A stretch of DNA of 64,000 nucleotides from Ensifer sp. USDA 6670 (GCA_000421085.1 ATWE01000009.1:1-64000), one strand, 5' to 3'; positions 8,526 to 17,415 are shown, counted from the stretch's first letter. Notes: generated from the letters alone by a model not told the origin. Translations and numbers: made by a program.

Positions 8526-9809
8526 CTATTGCTGTTCGTCAAAAGGCGGGTAGCCGTCGTTTTCTTCGATGTCCTCGTCGATCTTCTCGGCTGCCGTCGT
8601 CAGTGCGGCCTTGACGTCGCCGCCATTGAAGATCTCATCGACTGCTCCCATGAAGGCCGAGGTGATGATCGGCTAGGCCGGATGCGGCGGCCGGGCGATC
8701 GCGGTCTTCGATGCCTGCTCGAAGGCGACAGCCATCGGACCGCCGTTAGCGTAAAGGGGCGAATTGGCGGCGAAGCTCTTCAAACCGGGATAGGCGGAAT
8801 CCTCCTTCGCATAGTCGCGGAATGCCTTGTCCTTGAGCATGAAGCTGACGAACTTGCCAGCGATCTCGGGATGCTCGGACGCGGTCGTGATGCCCCAGAT
8901 CCAGGTGCCGTTGGGGCTTGCGCCTTTCGGCCCAAACTTCGGCAGCGGCATGACGACGATGCCGTCCTTCATCGAAGCAGCGGCTTCCGCATAGAACCAG
9001 TGGCCTCCGAGCGCGAGCGCCGCGGGATGGCCTTCCGCAAAGAACTGATTGGTGCCTGAGGATTGCGGCACGACCCAGCCGTTCTTCACCCATTTCTGCA
9101 TCATCGTCAGCGCATCGACACAAGGTTCGCTGTCCAGCGTTCCGACGGATTTCCACGTTTTGCGATCGATCAGGTCGCAGCCCGCAGATTGCAGGATGGG
9201 ACCGTAGGCATAGGTGATCCACTCGGTCTTGATGCCGTAGCCACGGAACGTGTCGATCGGCCATTTGACGCCCTCGAGCTTCGAAAGCTTTTCGAGGTAG
9301 CCCTCGAATTCCTCGCGCGTCCAGGCATCGTCAACGCCCTTCGGGATGCGGGCGCCGATCGCTTCCAGATATTTCCGGTTGCCGTAGAGCACGACCGAGG
9401 AGTCGGTGAGGCCGACGGCGTAGAGCTCCTTGTCGATCGGATAGGTGCCCTGGGCGACGTTGGACTCCGTCATGTCGTCGAGGATGTCCTGGTCGATCAA
9501 CGGCTTGATCGGCTGCAGGTAGCCCGACCAGACGTAGTTGGCGAGGAACGGCGCGTCGAGTTCCATGACGTCCGGCAACTGCTTTGACATGACGGCGGCG
9601 CTGAACTTCTCGTTATAAGCGTCGTGCGGCGCATAGATGAGTTCGATGTCGACATCCGGGTTGGCGGCCTCGAAGCGCTTGGCGACTTCGCCATAGGTCG
9701 AGACCCAGCCGGGGTCTCCCTGGTGCATCACGTGAATGACGGTTTTTGCTTCGGCCAGGCCTCCAAGCGTGACAGATGCCATTAGGAATGAAAGTAAACG
9801 ATTACCCAT
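8526..9809 (-). pseudogene. sugar-binding protein gene interrupted by an in-frame amber codon
   Basis: Periplasmic solute-binding protein of the CUT1 class. A signal peptide (residues 1-21, cut near LAEA/KTV) is followed by a typical SBP_bac_1 fold (VIHVMHQGDPGWVSTYGEVA, later LGGHWFYAEAAASM). Translation stops at a TAG at 8673-8675 after 378 aa (ending IARPPHPA). The same frame then stays open for 48 further codons that look like the normal C-terminus (PIITSAFMGAVDEIFNGGDV, ending PPFDEQQ) and ends at 8526. Related proteins commonly have Tyr at this point (HPAYP), so a Tyr codon has probably become TAG. Without the C-terminal helices the lobe may not fold. Alternatives are a sequencing error or suppression. 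AGGAGGAG lies 12 nt before the ATG at 9809. Confidence 0.75.
9794..9807. promoter_or_regulatory. LacI-type operator at the binding-protein start
   Basis: GTAAACGATTACCC shares CGATTACCC with the site in front of the LacI gene. It overlaps codons 1-6 of the binding-protein gene, so repressor bound here would block the start of the operon. Inferred from the match between the two sites. Confidence 0.5.
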
Positions 9810-9850
9810 TGCTGTTTCTCCTCCTCAACGGGTTTTACGTGGCTACTGTT

Positions 9851-10855
9851 TTATACGGATGACCGCTCCACCAGCTGGAACGGAAGCTTGTGCAACTCGC
9901 CCGGTGTCGTATCACCGCCAAGCAGGATGTCGGCGGCCAGCCGGCCCATCGCACGATGCGGCAGGGCCATGGTCGTCAAGGGCGGATCGAGGCGTGATGC
10001 AATATCGACCTGATTGTCGAAGCTGGCGACGGCGACGTCGTCGGGGATTTGCGCGCCAACGCGGCGCAGCGCCGCATAGGCTTCCATGGCCACACGGTCG
10101 TTGCCGCACAGGATCGCGTCCGGGCGGTCCGGTCCCCTCATCAGCTCGGTAATGTGGGAAAGAACGAGGCTAGGCGCTCTATCACTGTAAATCGCTCTGC
10201 GAACGGCAGGCAATACACGGGCGCCGGCGCTATCAAGGCCCGCCTCGGTAATCGCCTGTCGGAAACCAGCCTCGCGCAATTCGCCGGCGAGCAGGCCGGG
10301 CAGGTTGATGAAGGTGATATTCTGTCGTCCGGCCTCGACCAGATAGCTGGTGATGTCACGGGCGGCGCCAAACTCATCCGGTACCAGTGAGGTCACCCGG
10401 TCGTTCGCCTCGCGGCAATTGATCATCACGCTGACCGTCTCAGCAAACTCCTCCGGCAGCGCCACCGTCTTGTGGTACATGGCGGCATAAGCGATCGCCC
10501 GCGGCCGAAAGCGGCGCACTTCCTCGATTACCGCGCCTACATCGCGGCTCCCGTTCAGCGTCATCGCAAAAACCGCCATGTCAGAGGCACGCGCCGCGCC
10601 GTCGAGTCCGCGGATAATTTCCGTCGCGAAGGGCGAGGTGATCAACTCGTCGGCAACGACGCCGATCAGCGGCATCCAGCCCTGCCGCATGCTGCGCGCG
10701 GCGAGATTGGTGACGTAGCCGAGTTCCTCGGCTATCTCCTTGATGCGCTGCCTGGTCGTCTCAGCCATACGGGCCGAGCCGCCATGCAGCGCACCGGAAA
10801 CCGTCTTGACGGAGACGCCCGCACGTTCGGCAATGTCGTTGAGGGAGACAGTCAC
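9851..10855 (-). CDS. LacI-family transcriptional regulator
   Basis: Regulator of 334 aa. The N-terminal LacI HTH reads LNDIAERAGVSVKTVSGALH, followed by the hinge helix (NLAARSMRQG) and a periplasmic-binding-like sugar domain from residue 60 (LIGVVADELI) with the late PDAILCGNDRVAMEAYAALR segment. It lies 41 bp upstream of, and on the same strand as, the fructoside uptake operon, so it most likely represses that operon and itself and is released by a fructoside or its product. Palindromic sites ahead of both genes support this. Confidence 0.93.
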   Translation of the reverse strand: MTVSLNDIAERAGVSVKTVSGALHGGSARMAETTRQRIKEIAEELGYVTNLAARSMRQGWMPLIGVVADELITSPFATEIIRGLDGAARASDMAVFAMTLNGSRDVGAVIEEVRRFRPRAIAYAAMYHKTVALPEEFAETVSVMINCREANDRVTSLVPDEFGAARDITSYLVEAGRQNITFINLPGLLAGELREAGFRQAITEAGLDSAGARVLPAVRRAIYSDRAPSLVLSHITELMRGPDRPDAILCGNDRVAMEAYAALRRVGAQIPDDVAVASFDNQVDIASRLDPPLTTMALPHRAMGRLAADILLGGDTTPGELHKLPFQLVERSSV

Positions 10856-10866
10856 GGCTTCACCTA

Positions 10867-10883
10867 GGGTTATCGATTACCCA
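10867..10883. promoter_or_regulatory. LacI operator (autoregulatory)
   Basis: GGGTTATCGATTACCCA is a near-perfect palindrome centred on ATCGAT, 12 bp upstream of the LacI start. LacI/GalR proteins bind such central-CG palindromes. A half-matching copy lies at the binding-protein start. Confidence 0.6.
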
Positions 10884-10958
10884 CTCGTAGCATTAGCGGA
10901 GGCTTAAGTCAAAGCCCTGCCGAAGTGCACATAAAAGTGCAGTATACTTGTAAGTGTT

Positions 10959-11514
10959 CGCCGCCACCCGCAGTTGCGCGAGCTGGTCATCAATCGACTG
11001 GAGGCCCTTTGGTCACCGGAGCAGATCGCCGGCCGCCTGCTTGCCGATGGTGTGAGCGCCGTCCGTGTCTGCGCCGAGACGATCTACCGCTTCATTTATG
11101 GCAAGGAAGACTATGCGCTGGCGCTCTATCGGCATCTGCCGGAAGGCCGCCGCAAACGCCGCCGCCGCAGCTCCCGCAAGCCTCGCGATGGCTTGATCCC
11201 ATTTAACTGCGGGATTGACCAACGGCCTGATTTTATTGCCGATCGCTCACAATTTGGCCATTGGGAAGGCGATCTCCTGATCTTCGAGCGCGCGCTCGGG
11301 AACGCCAATGTCACCTCGCTGGTCGAGCGCAAGAGCCGCTACACGGTGATGATCAAGAATGGCAGCCGCCACTCGCGGCCGCTCATCGACAAGATCGTCG
11401 ATGCCTTCGCACCGCTGCCGGCCTTTGCCCGTCAGAGCTTCACCTTCGACCGCGGTACCGAGTTTCGCGGTTTCAAGGCTTGCGATCCGAATTCACCGTG
11501 GCAGAAAGGCGCCG
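10959..11514 (+). pseudogene. IS30-family transposase remnant
   Basis: Middle part of an IS30 transposase. It opens inside the conserved LRELVINRLEALWSPEQIAG block, so the N-terminal HTH region is missing. Two catalytic Asp motifs follow (GHWEGDLLIF and FTFDRGTEF), and similarity stops abruptly after NSPWQKGAV at about 11514, just before the final catalytic Glu region. The frame stays open to 11756 but the added residues are not transposase. The element is truncated at both ends and cannot transpose. It fuses directly to an alcohol-dehydrogenase fragment on the other strand. Confidence 0.85.
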
Positions 11515-11649
11515 TCGCGGCGTTTTCTCCTGACGGTCCTGAATGCATGCCAGATGTCCGTTTGCCGTTAGAAGCGGTGCAAGAGATGCCGCATGTTCGC
11601 CGCTCACCATATCGAAGACGGCGTGAAGCGGCTGAACCCATGCTTTCAT
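11515..11649 (-). pseudogene. medium-chain alcohol dehydrogenase/quinone reductase fragment
   Basis: About 45 codons on the minus strand reading VFDMVSGEHAASLAPLLTAN then GHLACIQDRQE. This matches the late Rossmann part of zinc-type MDR dehydrogenases (SGEHL.SLAPLL..NG.L..IQDR) as I remember the family. It breaks off at the IS30 junction on one side and runs into noncoding DNA on the other. Only a scrap remains. Confidence 0.45.
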
Positions 11650-11752
11650 CATGTCTCTCCAATAAAATAACACGCGGAACAGACCGCCACCGTTCGGCAG
11701 CGTTTCTTTCACTCATTCTGTACTTGAGCTACCTTGGCGCCGATCGGAAACG

Positions 11753-12116
11753 CTAATTTCTGGGTTGGACAAAGCCTTCAGGCGTTCCATCGGATGGTTC
11801 GACGAAGATGATGTCGCGCGGATCGCGACGAGGTGTGTCGACCGAAACCATGAACAACGGATGTTCGAGGATTTCGGGCATCCCGTGTACGGTGCCCTTC
11901 TTGAAGAATAGCATCTCGCCCGGACCCACCGGGAAAGGCTCCTCGTCGCCCATGAAGAAGCGCCCGCGCCCGGAGAGAATGATCGGATATTCGTCGCGGG
12001 TTGCGTCGGCACCCCGCGCAAGATTCTATACATCGAGATCGACGAGGCCTGGCGCTATCGCGAACGAATGACATCCACGGCAAGACGGTGACGCTGCAGT
12101 GCACTCGTGCCTTCAA
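11753..12116 (-). pseudogene. cupin-domain protein, decayed
   Basis: A small cupin (about 115 aa) in three pieces. The N-terminal piece ends CSVTVLPWMSF. A TTCGTTCG tandem duplication at about 12065-12072 (4 bp extra) shifts the frame to IAPGLVDLDV. A TAG at about 12027-12029 then replaces what looks like Tyr (V-stop-N), after which the frame runs intact through EYPIILSGRGRFFMGDEEPF, the cupin GPGEMLFFKKGTVHGMPE motif and the C-terminus. The mutation types point to recent decay. The function of the ancestor is unknown beyond metal-binding cupin fold. Confidence 0.65.
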
Positions 12117-12294
12117 TGAGCTTTGCTCAACCGCATTTGAGCGGCAGCGCCACTTTTCTAAGCGGAATGAGAATTCAACTTAGTACTGAAGCGCACAACG
12201 TTTCATCATGATGTGCTAATGCTCACTTTTTAGGCGCGCCCTTGAGATTGCATTTCCTCTTTAGATTCAAGGCAATATAGTGACGGCGCAAAAC

Positions 12295-12310
12295 TGGCAC
12301 GCTGCTTGCT
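12295..12310 (+). promoter_or_regulatory. sigma-54 (RpoN) promoter of the nitrate operon
   Basis: TGGCACGCTGCTTGCT has the GG-N10-GC spacing of a -24/-12 promoter and closely follows the TGGCAC-N5-TTGCT consensus. It lies about 180 bp upstream of nrtA, as expected for nitrogen-controlled nitrate uptake. I did not find a convincing NtrC site upstream. Confidence 0.75.
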
Positions 12311-12489
12311 CTCGTAGAATGGCTTCGATCAACGGCGATTGAAGCAAGTACAGACGCCAGATGCGCCTGCCAAAGACACCGACGTCGCAAGGACTTTGCC
12401 TCCGAGAGGGATTCCTCCCAATCCCCGGAACGCGATCTCCGAGCGGCGTTTTTTCGTTTTGACCGGCCAACAACCGAGGGAACCTGCGC
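12311..12489 (+). promoter_or_regulatory. nrt leader with attenuator-like hairpins
   Basis: Long leader with a 9-bp hairpin at 12322-12345 whose hexaloop AACGGC has A at position 1 and G at position 4, the ANTAR-target pattern; a hairpin GGGATT-loop-AATCCC at 12408-12425; and a terminator-like AACGC...GCGTT stem followed by a T-run at 12429-12455. Nitrate operons of alphaproteobacteria are known to be controlled by NasT-type antitermination at such leaders. No nasT-like gene is in the window. Confidence 0.55.
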
Positions 12490-13782
12490 ATGACCAAGAC
12501 TTCGATCAGTGGCCTGACCCGCCGCAGCTTGCTGAAGACGACCGCGACGGCCGCAATGGTCGGCGCAGCCAAGACGCTATTACCCTCCGGGGCCTTTGCC
12601 CAGGGCGCCGGTCCCGAGACCACCAAGGCCGTCCTCGGCTTTATTGCGCTCACCGATTCCGCCCCGCTCGTCATCGCCAAGGAGAAGGGCTTCTTCGACA
12701 AGTACGGCATGACCGAAGTGGAGGTTGTGAAACAGGCCTCGTGGGGCACGACCCGCGACAATCTGGTGCTCGGCTCTGCCGGCGCCGGCATCGATGGCTC
12801 CCATATTCTGACGCCGATGCCCTACCTCATCTCGACCGGCAAGGTGACGCAAAACAACCAGCCGCTGCCGATGGTGATCCTCGCGCGCCTCAATCTCGAT
12901 GCTCAGGCGATCTCGGTCGGCGCCGCCTATTCCGATCTGCAGGCGGGCCTTGATGCCTCGGTCCTCAAGGAAGCCTTTGCAAAGAAGAAAGCCGAAGGCG
13001 CAGCCGCGAAAGTCGCCATGACCTTCCCCGGCGGCACGCACGACCTCTGGATCCGCTACTGGCTCGCTGCCGGCGGCATCGACCCGGATAGGGACGTAGA
13101 GACGATCGTCGTCCCGCCGCCGCAGATGGTTGCCAACATGAAGGTCGGCACCATGGACTGTTTCTGCGTCGGCGAACCCTGGAACGAGCAGCTCGTCAAC
13201 CAGAAGATCGGCTACACGGCCGTCAACACCGCAGAGATCTGGGCGAGGCACCCTGAGAAATCCTTTGCGATGCGCGCCGACTGGGTCGAGAAGAACCCGC
13301 GTGCCGCCAAGGCGCTCGTCATGGCGGTCGAAGAAGCCGCGCAATGGTGCGACGATATGGACAACAAGGACGAGCTCGCCAAGATCGTCGGCAAGCGTAG
13401 TTGGTTCAACGTGCCGCCGAAGGACATCGTCGACCGGCTGAAGGGCGAGTACGACTACGGCAACGGCAAGGTCGTCGAGAACAGCCCGCATTTCATGAAG
13501 TTCTGGCGCGATCATGCCTCCTACCCCTTCCAGAGCCATGACGCCTGGTTCCTTACCGAGAACATCCGATGGGGCAAGCTCGGACCGGATACGGACATCA
13601 AGGGGCTGATCGCCAAGGTCAACCGCGAGGATATCTGGCGCGAGGCGGCGAAGGAGCTCGGCGTCACCGACATCCCTGCGTCGACGTCGCGCGGCCCGGA
13701 GACCTTCTTCGACGGCAAGGTCTTCGATCCAGAAAATCCGGAGGCGTATCTGAAGAGCCTGGCGATCAGCCGCATCGCCTGA
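12490..13782 (+). CDS. nrtA: nitrate ABC transporter substrate-binding protein
   Basis: Binding protein of 430 aa of the NrtA/CmpA class. A Tat leader (TRRSLLKTTATAAMVGAAKT, cut near AFAQ) precedes the ligand domain: LGFIALTDSAPLVIAKEKGF near residue 50, the TFPGGTHDLWIRYWL segment and CFCVGEPWNEQLV near 220. The family captures nitrate or nitrite in the periplasm; bicarbonate (CmpA) and cyanate homologues are similar, but the sigma-54 promoter and antitermination-like leader argue for nitrate. It is the first gene of a three-gene operon with permease and ATPase. GAGGGA precedes the ATG. Confidence 0.88.
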   Translation: MTKTSISGLTRRSLLKTTATAAMVGAAKTLLPSGAFAQGAGPETTKAVLGFIALTDSAPLVIAKEKGFFDKYGMTEVEVVKQASWGTTRDNLVLGSAGAGIDGSHILTPMPYLISTGKVTQNNQPLPMVILARLNLDAQAISVGAAYSDLQAGLDASVLKEAFAKKKAEGAAAKVAMTFPGGTHDLWIRYWLAAGGIDPDRDVETIVVPPPQMVANMKVGTMDCFCVGEPWNEQLVNQKIGYTAVNTAEIWARHPEKSFAMRADWVEKNPRAAKALVMAVEEAAQWCDDMDNKDELAKIVGKRSWFNVPPKDIVDRLKGEYDYGNGKVVENSPHFMKFWRDHASYPFQSHDAWFLTENIRWGKLGPDTDIKGLIAKVNREDIWREAAKELGVTDIPASTSRGPETFFDGKVFDPENPEAYLKSLAISRIA

Positions 13783-13844
13783 CGCCGACTGCAGCCGGGT
13801 TTCAAAGCCGGCTGCCGTTCGACCCGAACCCTAGGAGGAACGGC

Positions 13845-14738
13845 ATGTCCGTCACCAATCTCAAGCTCAAACCGCAGGCGGCGCCGCAGCCTCCCGATCA
13901 GGTCATCCCTCTCGGGCACCCGGGCCGCCCCGGCACCGACAGCCGCCTGGCGCGCCTTGCCGCGCAAACCGTCACGAATCTGGTCCCGCTGCTCGTCACG
14001 CTGAGCCTTTTTCTTCTAGCCTGGCAGCTCATCTGTTCGTCGCCGGCGTCGAGCCTGCCGGCGCCAACGCGCGTCCTCGAGGAGAGCTGGGACTTGATCG
14101 TGCACCCCTTCTATACCGGTCAGGGGGTTGACCAGGGCCTGTTCTGGCACGTCTTCGCCAGCCTGCAGCGCGTGGCTCTTGGCTACGCCATGGCTGCAGT
14201 GGTCGGCATCGCCCTCGGGGTGCTTGTCGGTCAAAGCGCGCTCGCAATGCGCGGTCTCGACCCGATCTTCCAGGTGCTGCGCACGGTGCCGCCGCTTGCC
14301 TGGCTGCCGCTTTCTCTGGCAGCCTTCCAGGACGGCAATCCTTCGGCGATCTTCGTCATCTTCATCACGGCGATCTGGCCGATCATCATCAACACCGCTG
14401 TCGGCATCCGCAACATTCCCCAAGACTACCAGAACGTCGCCAAGGTGCTGCGGCTGAACGGCTTCGAATATTTCGGCAAGATCATGCTGCCGGCCGCCGC
14501 TCCCTACATCTTCACCGGCTTGAGGATCGGCATCGGCCTCTCCTGGCTCGCGATCGTCGCTGCCGAAATGCTGATCGGCGGCGTCGGGATCGGTTTCTTC
14601 ATCTGGGATGCATGGAACTCGTCGCTGATCAGCGACATCATCGTCGCGCTGATCTACGTCGGCATCGTCGGCTTCCTTCTCGACCGCCTCATCGCACTTA
14701 TCGGCCGCGCCATCACCCGCGGCACGGCAAATTCTTAA
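13845..14738 (+). CDS. nrtB: nitrate ABC transporter permease
   Basis: Permease of 297 aa (BPD_transp_1, NrtB/SsuC type) with about six TM segments, the first near residue 45 (LVTLSLFLLAWQLI). The EAA-like loop reads VLRLNGFEYFGKIMLPAAAP. I start it at ATG 13845 because AGGAGG sits at 13833-13838; the frame is open further upstream but only inside nrtA. It follows nrtA by 62 bp and precedes the ATPase gene by 12 bp. Confidence 0.9.
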   Translation: MSVTNLKLKPQAAPQPPDQVIPLGHPGRPGTDSRLARLAAQTVTNLVPLLVTLSLFLLAWQLICSSPASSLPAPTRVLEESWDLIVHPFYTGQGVDQGLFWHVFASLQRVALGYAMAAVVGIALGVLVGQSALAMRGLDPIFQVLRTVPPLAWLPLSLAAFQDGNPSAIFVIFITAIWPIIINTAVGIRNIPQDYQNVAKVLRLNGFEYFGKIMLPAAAPYIFTGLRIGIGLSWLAIVAAEMLIGGVGIGFFIWDAWNSSLISDIIVALIYVGIVGFLLDRLIALIGRAITRGTANS

Positions 14739-14750
14739 GGAGGGAAGCCC

Positions 14751-15551
14751 ATGACCAAGAGCTATCTTTCGCTTGAATTCATCGACAAGAGCTTCGAACG
14801 CGGCAGCACGCGCACGGAGGTTCTTAAACAGGTCTCCGTTTCGGCCGACAAGGGCGAGTTCATCTCGATCATCGGCCATTCCGGCTGCGGCAAGTCGACG
14901 TTGCTCAACATCGTCGCCGGACTGACGCAGGCGACGACCGGTGTCGTTCTCCTCGACGGCAAGGTGGTCGACCAGCCGGGACCGGACCGCGCGGTGGTCT
15001 TTCAGAACCATTCGCTGCTGCCGTGGCTGACCGTCTACGAAAACGTCCGCCTGGCCGTCGACAAGGTGTTCTCGGCAACGCGCCGCAAGCGGGAGCGCCA
15101 CGACTGGACGATGCGCAACCTCGAGCTCGTGCAGATGGCGCATGCGGCCGACAAGCGCCCTTCGGAAGTCTCCGGCGGCATGAAGCAGCGCGTCGGCATT
15201 GCCCGGGCACTCGCCATGGAACCGAAGGTGCTTCTGCTCGACGAGCCCTTTGGCGCACTGGATGCGCTTACGCGCGCCCATCTGCAGGATCAGGTCATGC
15301 AGATCCACGCCACGCTTGGCAACACGGTGCTGATGATCACGCACGACGTTGACGAAGCCGTCCTTCTCTCCGACCGGATCGTGATGATGACCAACGGCCC
15401 GTCCTCCCGGATCGGTGAAATCCTCGATGTGCCGCTCGCACGACCGCGCCGGCGCATTGAGCTCGCATCCGACCGAACCTATCTGAAATGTCGCGAAGCG
15501 GTGCTGAAGTTCCTATACGAACGCCACCGCTTCGTCGAAGCTGCAGAGTGA
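14751..15551 (+). CDS. nrtD: nitrate ABC transporter ATP-binding protein
   Basis: ATPase of 266 aa. Walker A GHSGCGKST near residue 42, Q-loop VVFQNHSLLPWL, signature VSGGMKQRVGIARAL, Walker B VLLLDEPFGALDA and H-loop MITHDVDEAVLLSDR are all intact. The SGGM signature and the DEAVLLSDRIVMMTNGP segment are typical of the nitrate/sulfonate/taurine class. It lacks the extra NrtC-like C-terminal domain. A strong AGGAGGG site precedes the ATG. Downstream nitrite or nitrate reductase genes, usual partners, are absent here. Confidence 0.9.
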   Translation: MTKSYLSLEFIDKSFERGSTRTEVLKQVSVSADKGEFISIIGHSGCGKSTLLNIVAGLTQATTGVVLLDGKVVDQPGPDRAVVFQNHSLLPWLTVYENVRLAVDKVFSATRRKRERHDWTMRNLELVQMAHAADKRPSEVSGGMKQRVGIARALAMEPKVLLLDEPFGALDALTRAHLQDQVMQIHATLGNTVLMITHDVDEAVLLSDRIVMMTNGPSSRIGEILDVPLARPRRRIELASDRTYLKCREAVLKFLYERHRFVEAAE

Positions 15552-15639
15552 CTATCTGCGAGCCGAGCTCGATAGTTGCACTTTGATCGGACGCGCCCTT
15601 TGTTAGGTCTGCCGCAAAGGAGACCATATCAGGGGGTGC

Positions 15640-16175
15640 ATGGAGGGAACTCACTTGTTTGAACTGGTAAGTGCGATGTTCCTTGCGATCATCGCCCTCC
15701 ATTTCGCCGCCCACAGACTCCGCCCTCGGTCGCAGTGCTCGCCGGCGGGGCGATCCTGGCGTTTTTACCTGACCTTCCTGCAATCACACTCGACCCTGAA
15801 CTTGTGCTCGTCATCTTCCTCCCGCCGCTGCTGCTCGATGGTGCATGGTTCATCGCCCGGCTGCGACGGCATGTGGTGGGGATCGCGTCGCTTGCCGTAG
15901 GAGCCGTGTTCTTCACCACGGCAATCGTGGCAGTCGTGACGCCTCCTCATTCCATCGCTTCCTCCTGCGCGGCGCTTGGCGCGATCGTCTCGCACCGGAC
16001 GCCGTTTCCCCCCCCCGCGCCGTGCTGGAAAGGGTGAAATTGCCCCGGCGACTCCAGATCCTGCTGGAAGGCGAGAGCCTCCCAAACCGATGCGAGCGGC
16101 CCAGTGCTCTTCCGGTTTGGCGTTGCCACCGCCGCGGCGGGCGCGTTCAGCGCCGCCGAGGCCGTCGGTAGCTTT
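15640..16175 (+). pseudogene. Na+/H+ antiporter (CPA1), frameshifted and truncated
   Basis: N-terminal third of a cation:proton antiporter in at least four frame pieces: LFELVSAMFLAIIALHFAAH; then VLAGGAILAFLPDLPAITLD and LPPLLLDGAWFIARLRRHV; then RAVLERVKLPRRLQILLEGE; then GPVLFRFGVA and AGAFSAAEAVGSF. A run of seven to eight C residues near 16009-16016 is one likely slip site. Similarity ends at about 16175, exactly where an IS21-like end begins, so the gene seems to have been cut by an insertion and the rest lost. Confidence 0.8.
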
Positions 16176-16200
16176 TGTCGCTTGGCACTTAATTGATGAG
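16176..16200 (+). repeat. IS21-like terminal sequence
   Basis: TGTCGCTTGGCACTTAATTG matches the left end of the element at 44444 (TGTCGCTT then TTAATTG) and lies exactly at the break point of the antiporter gene. No matching right end or istA/istB gene follows, so this is a relic. Confidence 0.5.
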
Positions 16201-16538
16201 TTCCTGTACAACGATATCAGATTCAGCTGTTGGAGTGCATTAATGACCCAAAAATTTGGCATACCTCCCTAGTCCAATTGACGTCGCGGCGACGATCGGC
16301 GAAAGCGCAAGACAGTTCAATCGGGCATGACACCGATTCCAAGGCTCTCGAGAGCGAAGTTGGGCATACGTCCGCACTTCCGCCCAGTTCGACGGGAGCT
16401 GCCAGTCCACCTGCTGACGATGAGGACGTCTCGGTTGATCATGGGTCGGTCGCATCGATTAAGGCGAAAGGCGGTGGCGATGTCGAACGGGCGCTAAAAC
16501 CGCCGCTCCATGCTGAAGAGGCTCAAGCAACTGCGCAT
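16201..16538. other. intergenic, no gene seen
   Basis: About 340 bp of sequence without a plausible coding frame, between the antiporter relic and the DJ-1-like gene. Probably residue from the lost insertion and lost antiporter DNA. Confidence 0.4.
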
Positions 16539-16566
16539 CCGATGTCGCCCGACGAGGCGACATCGG
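16539..16566 (-). terminator. hairpin after the DJ-1-like gene
   Basis: Perfect 11-bp inverted repeat CCGATGTCGCC / GGCGACATCGG around a 6-nt loop, 6 bp beyond the stop of the minus-strand gene. No T-run follows, so intrinsic termination is uncertain. Confidence 0.5.
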
Positions 16567-16572
16567 CAGATG

Positions 16573-17415
16573 TTATTTCAACCGGCTCAGCAGTTGCTGG
16601 GCAACGAACGGAGCCGATGCGGGGTTCTGGCCGGTGATCAATTCGCGATCAGTGACGACATGGGGGGAGAACGCTGCGTCAGCCTGACTGAATTGGGCGC
16701 CTGCCTGGGTGAGTGCATCCTGCGGATAGAACTTCATTTCGCCGCCACCCAGCAGTCCCTTGGCCATCTCCTCTTCCCGGTTGCTGAAGACGGTGAATCT
16801 GTAGCCTGCATAGATCCAGCCGGCGTGCGCTTTTGCCATTCCCTCCGTTTCGAACTGCGTCACGAAATCTTGCGCGTCCGGCAACGTAGAGAGCAGCGCG
16901 ATCGGCCCATGGCAGGCGAGCGCCGTGGTCTTGCCGTGTTCATGGAAATACGTCAGCAGCTTCCCGAGTTCGGAACTCACCAAAAGGTCCTGCATGGGTG
17001 CGTGACCGCCAGGCACATAGACAGCGTCGAAATGGTCATAACCGATCTGCTCGACCCGCGCGAGGCTGATGACAGGTGACTTGTCGCTCGACAGCAGACC
17101 CAGGTCCGACAGCTGTGCTTCGCTGGCTTTCATCGCCGCTTCGTCACCGCCAAAATACATCTTGTCGATGGAGGTAACGTCAACGGAAGGCGCGGTTCCC
17201 TTCGGCGTGGCGAAGGTAATCTCATGGCCGGCTTCGAGCAGTGCCTGCACCGGCTGCATCAGCTCATTGAGGTAGAAGCCGGTCTTGAACACCTTGCCAT
17301 CCTTCAGGTCGAGACGGTTGGAATCGGACAGGACGATCAGGACGGTTCCGGCATGGGCGCTCAGGGTGCTGGTGCCGAGGGCAAGAGCGATGGCGAGGCC
17401 GCGCAGAAGTTTCAT
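16573..17415 (-). CDS. exported DJ-1/PfpI-family protein
   Basis: Protein of 280 aa with a Sec signal peptide (LAIALALGTSTLSAHA) and a DJ-1/PfpI fold. The nucleophile-elbow Cys is in TTALACHGPIALL near residue 168 and the acidic partner in DAVYVPGGHAPMQDL. Family members act as chaperones, glyoxalase-like or amidase-type enzymes; the exact reaction is not decided. It is the third gene of a minus-strand operon with an SDR and an ABM monooxygenase, divergent from a LysR gene, which suggests defence against reactive carbonyls or quinones. The export signal is unusual for this fold. Confidence 0.87.
   Translation of the reverse strand: MKLLRGLAIALALGTSTLSAHAGTVLIVLSDSNRLDLKDGKVFKTGFYLNELMQPVQALLEAGHEITFATPKGTAPSVDVTSIDKMYFGGDEAAMKASEAQLSDLGLLSSDKSPVISLARVEQIGYDHFDAVYVPGGHAPMQDLLVSSELGKLLTYFHEHGKTTALACHGPIALLSTLPDAQDFVTQFETEGMAKAHAGWIYAGYRFTVFSNREEEMAKGLLGGGEMKFYPQDALTQAGAQFSQADAAFSPHVVTDRELITGQNPASAPFVAQQLLSRLK

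Noticed and set aside
7262-8614. Plus-strand 450-codon open frame
   Set aside because: It is antisense to both sugar permease genes; composition is the mirror of GC-rich third positions and no domain is seen.
14016-15344. Minus-strand 442-codon open frame
   Set aside because: Antisense shadow of nrtB and nrtD, rich in Asp, His and Arg as expected from such shadows.
16230-16637. Plus-strand 135-codon frame
   Set aside because: No domain, and it runs into the antisense of the DJ-1-like gene; probably noncoding.
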